Below are positions 1 to 6,990 of a stretch of DNA of 11,607 nucleotides, piece after piece. The position numbers and the translations under genes are program-made. Position 1 is the first letter of the stretch. Every line of letters starts with the position of its first letter. The notes under the pieces are model-generated. The model saw only the letters and a program-made list of their open reading frames with translations. It ran no database searches and was not told the DNA's origin. This DNA is from Treponema sp. (GTDB taxonomy: Bacteria > Spirochaetota > Spirochaetia > Treponematales > Treponemataceae): the NCBI GenBank assembly GCA_017544745.1, contig JAFYDO010000054.1:1-11607 (forward strand), given 5' to 3'.

Positions 1-10
1 GAGGGCAAAA

Positions 11-120
11 TGACTCTGTCTGTTGATGCCGCGCAGCGGCAGTCAATAGTTCCATTGCAACAGACAGCGTCAAGCGCGATATCGCGCGCTTTTGACCTCC
101 GTTTTGTGACCGGGAGACAG
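11..120. repeat. GC-rich structured non-coding segment, possible repeat element or RNA
   Basis: This segment is about 56% G+C by hand count, clearly above the AT-rich genes beside it. Bases 11-25 pair with 58-72 at 14 of 15 positions, with a single mismatch at 15/68. Inside this long stem, 27-32 pairs perfectly with 36-41 around a 3-base loop. Next to it, GCGCG at 74-78 pairs with CGCGC at 85-89, and 69-73 pairs with 92-96 if bases 90-91 bulge out. Bases 69-72 are used by both folds, so the two could compete. The strand is unknown. It lies beyond the operon terminator, so it is probably not part of the operon transcript. It could be a dispersed repeat, the end of a mobile element, or a small RNA. 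I do not recognise a known family, and the left edge of the window may cut it. Confidence 0.45.
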
Positions 121-150
121 CCTTATAAAAAGTTTTTTTTAATGTATTAT

Positions 151-186
151 AAAAAAAGGACATCTCGCAAGAGATGCCCTTTTTTT
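151..186 (-). terminator. Intrinsic terminator of the operon (potentially bidirectional)
   Basis: Arms 158-166 and 171-179 form a 9-base-pair hairpin with a 4-base loop (167-170). It is flanked by seven A (151-157) and seven T (180-186). Read on the minus strand, all nine positions pair, one of them as G-U, and the hairpin is followed by a run of seven U. On the plus strand the same position is an A-C mismatch, so the structure is better suited to minus-strand transcripts. It begins 22 bases after the stop codon of the last gene. The A-run on the other side means it could also end a plus-strand transcript arriving from the left. Confidence 0.9.
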
Positions 187-208
187 AGCGATTTATCGCA
201 TCAACAAT

Positions 209-1591
209 TTATTTGTTGATGTCGTCCAAAGCAGCCTGGAGTTCGTTTCTCATAGATTCGATTGTTTCCTGTGGATCTGCACCACCACAAACGTTCCATG
301 AAATTGGAGCCCAGTTGAAGTTAGGAATAAGCCAAGCATCCCAAGACTTTGAATTGTCCATCATGTACTGCATTGTTTCATCAACAGCACGTGTATCGCG
401 GAATGATGTATAGTATCCTTCCTTCCAAGAATCTTCATCATCATAACCTGGTACATCATCTGTCCAGAAGTCATAAATCTTGAAAATCTTGTTAACCTTG
501 TCCTGTGCATAGTAAGCAGGAATGATGAGCATGTTGTCCTGGTTCATAGTAAAGTATTTTCCGTCACCGTTAGGTCCGAGTGGGAAACATACCATACCCC
601 AGTCATCCTTCATATCTGCGAGCATACCGTTAGGCTGTGCATCGTATTCCTGGTCATTGTAGAATGCTGTAAATCCGTTTAAGAAGTCAGACTTGAAGTA
701 GTCCCAGTTAGCACCTTCTTCTGCAGGTTTGTTGTACTTAACAAAGATGTCGCGTACCCAGTTCCATGCTTCCATTGTCTTGTCGCTTGTATCAAGATAG
801 AGCTTACCATTTGCATCGCGGCCAGTAATAGCACCACCGTTAGAGTAAATAGCAGGAGCAGCAAATTCTGAGTTAAAGCCTGAGAGAGCATACTGATCGA
901 TGATACCATCGTTGTTTGTATCCTTTGTCAAAGCATCACACATTTCTTCGAATTTAGCCCATGTCCATTTTCCTTCCTTCTGGAGGTTATATGGCTCGTC
1001 TGGATCAAAACCATTGTCTTTAAGAACCTTCTTGTTGAAGAAGATACACTGACGTGGTTCTGGCATACCAACAGCAAATGTGTAACCTGGAATTACGTTA
1101 CATACAGCCTTGTTCCACTTTTTCTTTGTCCAGTCGATATCCGGAACCTTAGAAACATCTGCCCAAAGGCCCTGTGCAGCACCTGTCAAAGCAGAGCGCT
1201 GGTCAATGATGAAGATGCGGGCATCGTCACCACCGGTAATACAGTAGTTAGCTACTTCTGCAGGGTGATCTCCCCATCCTGCCTGAAGGTCCTTCTGAAC
1301 ACACTTGAAGTTGTAGGTTTCTTCAAGATACTTGCGGTAGTTAGCCTGATCTTCCTGCTGTTTGTTTGCAGGAGCAGCATCCGGATTTGACCACCAGTCG
1401 TAGATTGTTACTTCAAGACCGCCAAAGTCATAAGCTTTCTTTGTAGCTGGATCTTTTTCAACCTTCAACTTTGAATAATCTCCATTTTGAGCTGCAGCAA
1501 GTGCAGCCTTTGAAGATCCGCCTTTTTTGTCACAACCAGCGAGTGCAAGTACAAGCACAGCTGAAAGTGCAATGAGTGCAATTTTTTTCAT
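209..1591 (-). CDS. Sugar ABC transporter substrate-binding lipoprotein (family 1, CUT1 type)
   Basis: This is a 460-residue extracytoplasmic solute-binding protein that would capture a carbohydrate for the adjacent permeases. Residues 1-19 are a lipoprotein signal peptide with lipobox LAGC, so the mature protein starts at Cys20 and is lipid-anchored. The body fits family 1 sugar-binding proteins: an N-terminal lobe around 'GLEVTIYDWW' (58-67), the segment 'FFNKKVLKDNGFDP' (184-197), a 'WTWAKFEEMCDALT' region (209-222), an Asp/Asn loop DTNNDGIIDQYAL (224-236), and a C-terminal helix ending the protein. Length is normal. The start is supported by AAAGGAG at 1600-1606, eight bases before ATG. 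It is the last gene of the cluster and has its own promoter, which fits the usual need for excess binding protein. The many Trp and Tyr residues suit sugar stacking, but the substrate cannot be told. Confidence 0.93.
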   Translation of the reverse strand: MKKIALIALSAVLVLALAGCDKKGGSSKAALAAAQNGDYSKLKVEKDPATKKAYDFGGLEVTIYDWWSNPDAAPANKQQEDQANYRKYLEETYNFKCVQKDLQAGWGDHPAEVANYCITGGDDARIFIIDQRSALTGAAQGLWADVSKVPDIDWTKKKWNKAVCNVIPGYTFAVGMPEPRQCIFFNKKVLKDNGFDPDEPYNLQKEGKWTWAKFEEMCDALTKDTNNDGIIDQYALSGFNSEFAAPAIYSNGGAITGRDANGKLYLDTSDKTMEAWNWVRDIFVKYNKPAEEGANWDYFKSDFLNGFTAFYNDQEYDAQPNGMLADMKDDWGMVCFPLGPNGDGKYFTMNQDNMLIIPAYYAQDKVNKIFKIYDFWTDDVPGYDDEDSWKEGYYTSFRDTRAVDETMQYMMDNSKSWDAWLIPNFNWAPISWNVCGGADPQETIESMRNELQAALDDINK

Positions 1592-1631
1592 AAAAAAAAC
1601 TCCTTTAACGCCATTTCTGGCAATTTTTTTT
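1592..1631 (-). promoter_or_regulatory. Leader of the binding-protein gene with GNRA hairpin and A8/U8 arms
   Basis: On the minus strand the leader reads: a run of eight A (1631-1624), a hairpin GCCA-GAAA-TGGC (1621-1610) with a GAAA tetraloop, the ribosome binding site AAAGGAG (1606-1600), then eight T (1599-1592) directly before the ATG. The A8 and U8 runs could pair with each other, enclosing the hairpin and the ribosome binding site and placing the start codon next to a stem. This may stabilise the message or tune translation. The pairing of the runs is weak, being only A-U, and is my inference; the tetraloop hairpin is directly visible. Confidence 0.45.
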
Positions 1632-1641
1632 CATATTAACT

Positions 1642-1670
1642 AGTATACCACTCAAAAACACATTTGTAAA
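1642..1670 (-). promoter_or_regulatory. Sigma-70-type promoter for the last binding-protein gene
   Basis: On the minus strand there is a -35 box TTTACA (1665-1670), a spacer of exactly 17 bases, and a -10 box TATACT (1642-1647) preceded by TGG, which makes an extended -10. This matches the housekeeping consensus at 5 of 6 and 5 of 6 positions. The expected start of transcription is near 1635, giving a leader of roughly 44 bases. I see no convincing terminator between 1671 and 1713, so transcripts from the upstream genes probably also read through into this gene. Confidence 0.85.
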
Positions 1671-1713
1671 ATAATTTTTTGGTGGTTAAACGAATAACTT
1701 TTTAAATTTATCC

Positions 1714-2679
1714 TTACATTTTAACACCGGTACTTGCAAGACTTTCTACAAAGAGTCTCTGACAGAATACATAAAGTATAATTACAGGGAAAATTCCCAA
1801 AAGTATTGCAGTAGAAAGCACGGCATTTGCATAAGCCATTGGCGCAATTACAGTACCTCCGTTTATGTTAGAAAGATAAATACCAAATTTATCTACAACC
1901 GATGTAAGAGAAATGGACAAAAGCTGAACCTTTCCTAAGAAGAGGTTTGAATAAAAACTGTCTGTCCACTGCCACACAAAGGAGAACAAAAAACAGGAGG
2001 TAATGATTGGTTTAGCACCTGGAACCATAATGCGCACAAAGGTCTTAAGAGGTCCACAGCCGTCTACATAAGCGGCTTCTTCCAGTTCAAAAGGGAATCC
2101 CATAAAGAACTGCCGGATCATAAAGATATAAAGTCCGTTTTTAAGTCCCTGACAGGTAAAACAAAGCATAAGATATGGCGAAATATTACCGCGCAGGTTT
2201 ATTGTTTTTCCAAAGAAATTAAAGTAGCGGAAATGCAGGAACAAAGAAGTAGAAATTGTCTGCGGAGGAATAACAATAATAAGGATTACACAGAAAAACC
2301 AGAATCTTTTAAGAGGAAACTGGAATCGTGAAAAACCATAACCTACAATACTGCACATACAAACTTCGATTGCCGAAACAAGGATAGAAACCCAGATTGT
2401 ATTTAAAAGTGTTGTCTTGTAATTAAGCAGAAAAGAAGCAATCTTCCAGTTGGAAACCGAAAAATGCTTTGGAACCAGTACAATAGTTGTATCGTAAAGG
2501 TCTCTTTCTGACATAAAGCTTACAGCAAATTTATTCAGGATTGGCTGAATAATCATAAAGCACATACCAAACAAAAGAATGCCGCGGAAAATATCAATGG
2601 CATACTTTTTTATTGTTTCCTTAAGAAGGATTCCGTCAGAGGCTTCGTTGCGCTCCCAAAAATCATTTTTCTTAGTCAT
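1714..2679 (-). CDS. Carbohydrate ABC transporter permease B2 (MalG/UgpE-like)
   Basis: This 321-residue integral membrane protein is the second half of a CUT1 importer permease pair. The hallmark EAA loop, which docks the ATPase, is EAAYVDGCG at 201-209 followed by VRIMVP (215-220). Hydrophobic segments appear near 32-50, 92-112, 125-145, 165-185, 225-240 and 285-307. The end 'ESLASTGVKM' matches the usual C-terminus of this subfamily. The N-terminal cytoplasmic segment (about 30 residues) is somewhat longer than usual. The start codon lies inside the end of the preceding permease gene, an 8-base overlap, with AAAGGTGG shortly upstream, so translation is probably coupled. It should form a heterodimer with permease A2 (2672-3583) and work with the lipoprotein encoded downstream. 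No ATPase gene is present. Confidence 0.95.
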   Translation of the reverse strand: MTKKNDFWERNEASDGILLKETIKKYAIDIFRGILLFGMCFMIIQPILNKFAVSFMSERDLYDTTIVLVPKHFSVSNWKIASFLLNYKTTLLNTIWVSILVSAIEVCMCSIVGYGFSRFQFPLKRFWFFCVILIIVIPPQTISTSLFLHFRYFNFFGKTINLRGNISPYLMLCFTCQGLKNGLYIFMIRQFFMGFPFELEEAAYVDGCGPLKTFVRIMVPGAKPIITSCFLFSFVWQWTDSFYSNLFLGKVQLLSISLTSVVDKFGIYLSNINGGTVIAPMAYANAVLSTAILLGIFPVIILYVFCQRLFVESLASTGVKM

Positions 2680-3583
2680 AGTTGTATACCACCTTTGAAA
2701 GAATTGCCGAAGAAATGCCTATCAAAACCATACAGACAATAAAGTAAGACCAGGCCATTGCAGAGCTAAAGCCGTAAGCAAGAGCGAGCATGTTGTCATT
2801 AATTTTTGTCATGATTTCGTTATCGGATTTCATAAAGAAGTCTACGATTGTATAAACCCAGCAAACCGGAAGCAGAGGACTAATCATAGGAATTGTGATT
2901 TTACACATGCTTTCCCATGAAGTACAACCTTCCATCTGAGCAGCCTCGTACATACTTGGAGAAATGTTCTGCAGACCGGAAAGGAAGATTATAATCTGAA
3001 TACCGGATGCCATGGCAACATCGTAAATGGAATCAATAATCTCAAAAACCTTTTCAAAGGTCTTGCCGCTTATGCCGCTAAAGCCCGTACTCGAAGAAAC
3101 CAGGATGCGTTCCAATACCTGAGTAATAGAGTTTGCACTACCCGACTCTTCAATTGTATCCTTGAGCTGGGCCATAAGGGAGTTGTTGTTTTCAAGACCA
3201 ACCAGAACACCGGAAGAAAGAATTACTGCAAGGAAGAAGATGGAACGGGCCAGAGTTCTTCCCTTAAAGTTTTGATTAAGAAGCAGCGCAACAAAGAAAC
3301 TGAATACTACTGTTGCAAGAGAACGGTATATCATGTTACCAATTCCTTCTACCAGCATTCGCCTGAAGTCCGGATCAATAAGAAAAGCCTTCTTAAAGTT
3401 TGCCAGCTGGTTATAAGCCAGAGAAAAGCCCTGTGTAGAAATTGTAACATCTGACAAAGCCATTCTTAAAGACTGGCAGAGCGGCTTAACCATAAAGAAG
3501 ATAAAACCAATTATAAAGGGCAGTATAAAAAGGTAGCCGTATACAGCTCTTCGCCCCATGAGCCCTACTTTTCGTTTTTTCAT
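2672..3583 (-). CDS. Carbohydrate ABC transporter permease A2 (UgpA/LplB-like)
   Basis: This 303-residue integral membrane protein is the first permease of the second importer. The first transmembrane helix is at about 14-34 ('GYLFILPFIIGFIFFMV'), and the next helices lie near 84-102 and 112-130. The EAA loop YEAAQMEGC (212-220) is followed by ITIPM (229-233). Between about 131 and 190 there is an extended, polar, partly helical stretch, longer than in most CUT1 A-type permeases and predicted to lie outside the cytoplasm. The other A-type permease here (9383-10333) lacks a stretch of this character. The start ATG is one base after the stop codon of the DUF5696-like gene, and its ribosome binding site GGAGG (3590-3594) is embedded in that gene's last codons, so the two are probably translationally coupled. 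Confidence 0.93.
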   Translation of the reverse strand: MKKRKVGLMGRRAVYGYLFILPFIIGFIFFMVKPLCQSLRMALSDVTISTQGFSLAYNQLANFKKAFLIDPDFRRMLVEGIGNMIYRSLATVVFSFFVALLLNQNFKGRTLARSIFFLAVILSSGVLVGLENNNSLMAQLKDTIEESGSANSITQVLERILVSSSTGFSGISGKTFEKVFEIIDSIYDVAMASGIQIIIFLSGLQNISPSMYEAAQMEGCTSWESMCKITIPMISPLLPVCWVYTIVDFFMKSDNEIMTKINDNMLALAYGFSSAMAWSYFIVCMVLIGISSAILSKVVYNYD

Positions 3584-3584
3584 T

Positions 3585-6296
3585 TTAGTCCTCCACCGTC
3601 AAAATTCTGTAATCTCTGTCGGGAATATTTTTTCCTGTAGCAGTTCTGTAGCTTGTATAACCAAAGTTTACATAGATTACATAACCGTTGTCGAAGGTAG
3701 TTTTTGTAACCTGGTCGGAAACGTATTCGTGGTCTACAATAAGACTGTTTGCAACTACAGAAAGTTCTCGGTTATAGCGTTCATAAGAATCTTCAAACTC
3801 ACTCTTCCAGGAATCAAAACAGCTTGAGTAGTACTCTGTGTAGTAGGTTTCCTGGAGCTTTTTAGGAGAAGCTTCCATGAAGGTATAATAAAGTCCGGCA
3901 GCAGTTTCGGCAGATTCAAGAATAATCTGGTCTTTTTCGTAACCAAGATTAACTGGTGAACCGGCGTAGTTTTTATAACCATGCAGCGCAATCTGATAGA
4001 AAGGAACTGTATAGTCAATAATGGCATAACTGTTACCATGCAAATCCATATTTGTAACAAAATCTGTGTAAGCAAGGGCATAGTCGTTGCCGGCATTGAT
4101 CATTATGCTAAGGCCCTTATCGTTAGCCTGCTGCATTTTTTCCTGCTGGGCAATTCTTGCAGTTGCACGGGTTGTAACATGGCGGTCATTAAAGTCACTG
4201 GAAAGATTTTTTCCGTTATCCTTATAAGAAATACCGTCTACCCCAAGCTTTGCTGCATTCTTTGTGAGAACATCTGCACTCTTGTCGCGTAAAGACTGTC
4301 TCAAAAGATAATAAGTATCTCTGTCCGGGTCCTTACCAAACCAGAGGTCTGAATATTCATAAAGCTTACAAAGCTCGTCACTTACAAAGCGGGCAGAATC
4401 CCTGTAGCTGAAGAAGCCTTTAAAAAGTCCTGTACGATACTGGGTTTGAACAGAACCGTCCAGATAAAGCTTAGCCGAAGTATCTTCTACAGATTTTACA
4501 AGCTTTTTAAAGTTGCTCTTGCCGCCTAACTGACGGATAAAGCGAACCTTATTGAGCATTGTTGAACGGATTCCTTCATTAATAAAGCCCGAAAGCTTAT
4601 AGCTTACATCTTTAATGCCCATATCTTCAATTTGCTGAATGATACCGGCAGCTTCCTTATAGGTTGTAAGTGCATAAGGACGGGTTTTTGGCATACCGAA
4701 TACCTGCTGTTTCTTTTCTATGGCACCAACCAGCTCTACAGCAACCGGAATTTCGCGGTTCTGGGTTTTCTTGCTGCCTGCAAAAAGATAATGCTGATAT
4801 TCCTTTGCCATATCTACATAAGAAGGTTCTTCTGTAAATATAAAGCTCTGGTGAATTACTTCACCCTTTGGAAGAGAGGTTTCAAAGCTGAACTGGGCAT
4901 TTGTTGTACGGGTTGTTACTTCGTACTGCTCACTGTGAAGCATTCTGTAATCAAAGCGTGCATAGTTATAGCTGCCGAGCTTACCTGCAATTTCTGCAGT
5001 AAGACCTGCATATTCTGCACCACTTTCTATAATGGAAATAAAGCCTGAGTTTCCGTTGGCAATTCCAAATACAGGGAAGCTTGCACGGGTTTCGGTAATA
5101 ACAGCCTTGCGGTCCATTGCATAGTCCCAGCCATAACAGTCTGCATAGTAACCGTTCTGGCGGGTCTTTCCGTTATTAAAGTTGATGATACTTCCACCAC
5201 CCTCAGGAATGAGGATAAAGCCTGTATCTTCTGTTCCGCCGGCTCCAAAATATGGGAGTACAGAAACAAGAACAATAGGATACTTTAAGCGGTAAGAAAT
5301 TTCATCAAAAGGAATATCTACAGAAAAGCCCTTTTCATCAAGCTTGTAAATAATGCTTATGTTAAAGGCAGGAACTTCCTTGATATTGGTTTCTTTATAA
5401 AGCTCCTTGTTTTTCTGGTAGTCTTCGTAGTCAAAGCCCTGTTTACCAAACAATTCTTCCAGCTGTTCCTTCTGGAAGGTCTGGGCATTTTCGAATACCA
5501 GGTAAAGAGGCTCGTCTTCCATCTTTGGATACTTGGTAAGCATGCTGTCCAGTTCGTCGCCCTTAAAGCTGCTTACGGTGTATTTATGGTAGGCACGCAG
5601 AATTGCATTCTTATCGCTCTTGCTTAAGCCTTCGCACCATTTGTCCAGATCTGACTGGTAAAGAATAAGAGGGAAAACATATTCACGATCCATCTGACCG
5701 ACAGTATAGTCTACACGAATTTCAGAAGCGCTTGCTTTAATATCATAGAAATTTCTTTCTACACTATTAGAGAAAAGATCGTAGGTGTCTTCGTTTCCGT
5801 TTTCGGTAGAATATTTTATGAGCATAGTAGACTTCATGTTGTTCTTTTCGTTTGAAAGAGCAAGAGGGTCCTTCTGTGCCTCTGGCGGATTTGAATACCA
5901 TACTTTACCTGTAGACTTTTGAGTTACGGTAAACTGTGTTGTTAAAGGATCCAGTTCAAACCTTATTTTATTGTTTTCAAGAACATAAGGAGCCGGATGC
6001 TTTTCTGCATTAAATTCATAATAGTCAAACTGTGGCTGAACTGCCTTTCCTACTGCAATAAGACGCAGAACAATAAAGGTCAAAAAGCCAAGTATTGCAA
6101 TTGTAATGCCAAAACCAACCCAGAATTTTGCTGTAGGCTTATGGAATTCAAATTTCTTTGTCTTCATTGGCTTTGGTGGTCCAATGTACCAGTCCGGATA
6201 CTTGGATTTTTTAGCCTTCTTAGCCTTTTTTTCCTTAGGAGGTTTTGGTTCTTTTATTTTTTTCTGTTTAGTTTCTTTCATTTCTTCTTCTGACAT
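3585..6296 (-). CDS. DUF5696-like membrane-anchored protein, probable glycoside-hydrolase-type fold
   Basis: This is a 903-residue protein. Residues 1-50 are cytoplasmic and extremely rich in Lys and Pro, followed by a single transmembrane helix (about 59-82). By the positive-inside rule the rest lies outside the cytoplasm. Residues ~95-500 look beta-rich, like the sandwich domain that often precedes a catalytic barrel, with a conspicuous PEGGGSIINFNNGK segment (364-377). Residues ~520-800 look like a beta/alpha barrel: 'KLYLDGSV' (609-616), 'LGVDGISYKDNG' (684-695), 'SDFNDR' (700-705), 'MINAGNDYAL' (732-741) and 'DYTVPFYQIALHG' (761-773). Candidate acids are Asp613, 687, 693, 701 and 751, but I cannot assign a catalytic pair. 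Residues ~840-903 resemble a small C-terminal beta domain ('NGYVIYVNFGY'). The start is backed by GGAGGAGG at 6301-6308. The DUF5696 assignment is from memory of the family; enzymatic activity is inferred. It sits between the two transporter sets. Confidence 0.72.
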   Translation of the reverse strand: MSEEEMKETKQKKIKEPKPPKEKKAKKAKKSKYPDWYIGPPKPMKTKKFEFHKPTAKFWVGFGITIAILGFLTFIVLRLIAVGKAVQPQFDYYEFNAEKHPAPYVLENNKIRFELDPLTTQFTVTQKSTGKVWYSNPPEAQKDPLALSNEKNNMKSTMLIKYSTENGNEDTYDLFSNSVERNFYDIKASASEIRVDYTVGQMDREYVFPLILYQSDLDKWCEGLSKSDKNAILRAYHKYTVSSFKGDELDSMLTKYPKMEDEPLYLVFENAQTFQKEQLEELFGKQGFDYEDYQKNKELYKETNIKEVPAFNISIIYKLDEKGFSVDIPFDEISYRLKYPIVLVSVLPYFGAGGTEDTGFILIPEGGGSIINFNNGKTRQNGYYADCYGWDYAMDRKAVITETRASFPVFGIANGNSGFISIIESGAEYAGLTAEIAGKLGSYNYARFDYRMLHSEQYEVTTRTTNAQFSFETSLPKGEVIHQSFIFTEEPSYVDMAKEYQHYLFAGSKKTQNREIPVAVELVGAIEKKQQVFGMPKTRPYALTTYKEAAGIIQQIEDMGIKDVSYKLSGFINEGIRSTMLNKVRFIRQLGGKSNFKKLVKSVEDTSAKLYLDGSVQTQYRTGLFKGFFSYRDSARFVSDELCKLYEYSDLWFGKDPDRDTYYLLRQSLRDKSADVLTKNAAKLGVDGISYKDNGKNLSSDFNDRHVTTRATARIAQQEKMQQANDKGLSIMINAGNDYALAYTDFVTNMDLHGNSYAIIDYTVPFYQIALHGYKNYAGSPVNLGYEKDQIILESAETAAGLYYTFMEASPKKLQETYYTEYYSSCFDSWKSEFEDSYERYNRELSVVANSLIVDHEYVSDQVTKTTFDNGYVIYVNFGYTSYRTATGKNIPDRDYRILTVED
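3590..3594 (-). promoter_or_regulatory. Ribosome binding site of permease A2 inside the preceding gene
   Basis: GGAGG lies within the final Val-Glu-Asp codons of the DUF5696-like gene, six bases before the permease ATG at 3583, and the stop codon falls between them. Ribosomes finishing the large protein uncover this site, so the DUF5696-like protein and permease A2 should be produced in a linked ratio. It also fixes the permease start. Confidence 0.75.
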
Positions 6297-6309
6297 AGCC
6301 CCTCCTCCG

Positions 6310-6990
6310 TCAATTCAACCTGAATATGACTTCGCGGCCGAGTGAAACAAAATATGCTATACCCTGCGAAATCATACTAAAGAACAAGAGTACGATAAAA
6401 ATAAAAATGAGCATGCCCGCAATTGTAAAAATTGTAAAGAGCAGCGTTTTAAAGAAACCGTACTGATGAATCATCATCATGGCCATAAAGATGAGCATTC
6501 CACACCAAAGGATAGAAACCGTATCAAAAATATTGTAAAAAGCAACCTCATCGCGGGTTACAAAGTTACTTATAATAATGATTGGAATCTGAATGAGCGG
6601 ATATGGGGCCAAGGCATAGCCTGTTCCCATATAAATGTCACCAAGGTGGCCTTTACCGTCAAAAAGGGTTGTAAGAGCCCAGTTACATATACAGAAAATT
6701 CCAAGAGGAAGAAGAATTGTTGCAAACTCTTCGAAGACATTTACTTCTTCCCAGTGAACATTCATTACAACAAAACTTGTAAATCTTAAACGCCATACCT
6801 GGGTAAAGAGTGTAAGAATTACAATAAAGTTAGCTGCTCCATAAGAACCACGCTTTGCATGAATTAAATCCCAGAATCCGTCTGCCGGATGGAACATTAC
6901 ATAAAAAGCATATTTGAGCGTATCAAAAAAACGCGCATAAGTTTCTTTGAGCGTTAATTTTTTTAAACGTCTGGTTACAAAATTACTCAT
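6310..6990 (-). CDS. YIP1-family integral membrane protein
   Basis: This 226-residue protein has about five hydrophobic helices (near 53-68, 88-108, 130-142, 157-173 and 180-206). The features match bacterial YIP1-domain proteins: a soluble N-terminal segment, then 'HPADGFWDLIHAKRGS' (34-49), which resembles the family's HP-x-x-GF signature before the first helix, and 'TTLFDGKGHLGDIYMGTGYAL' at about 107-127, which resembles the conserved dGkG...gYaL core. The family is related to eukaryotic Yip1 membrane-trafficking proteins; its bacterial role is not established. The start overlaps the stop of the preceding NHL/TPR gene by four bases (ATGA), implying coupled translation. A 13-base gap separates it from the DUF5696-like gene. 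Its place between two membrane-anchored extracytoplasmic proteins suggests it may be a membrane partner or scaffold for them; that is inference. Confidence 0.85.
   Translation of the reverse strand: MSNFVTRRLKKLTLKETYARFFDTLKYAFYVMFHPADGFWDLIHAKRGSYGAANFIVILTLFTQVWRLRFTSFVVMNVHWEEVNVFEEFATILLPLGIFCICNWALTTLFDGKGHLGDIYMGTGYALAPYPLIQIPIIIISNFVTRDEVAFYNIFDTVSILWCGMLIFMAMMMIHQYGFFKTLLFTIFTIAGMLIFIFIVLLFFSMISQGIAYFVSLGREVIFRLN

Noticed and set aside
10..219. Open frame on the plus strand across the left end (69 codons)
   Set aside because: It runs through the GC-rich palindromes and the terminator hairpin and ends in low-complexity sequence. It has no ribosome binding site of note (only GAGGG at the very edge) and no recognisable domain. 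The opposite strand is also open in two frames over 1-120, so openness here is not informative.
1671..1713. Possible terminator between permease B2 and the last binding-protein gene
   Set aside because: The only inverted repeat is a 4-base GTTA/TAAC pair without a strong stem, so read-through is more likely than termination.
3755..4096. 113-codon open frame on the minus strand in another phase
   Set aside because: It overlaps the well-supported 903-residue gene in a different frame and shows no domain or ribosome binding site.
4632..5048. Cysteine-rich 138-codon open frame on the plus strand
   Set aside because: It lies wholly inside the DUF5696-like gene on the other strand, has the irregular Cys/Phe-rich composition of an antisense shadow, and has no domain.
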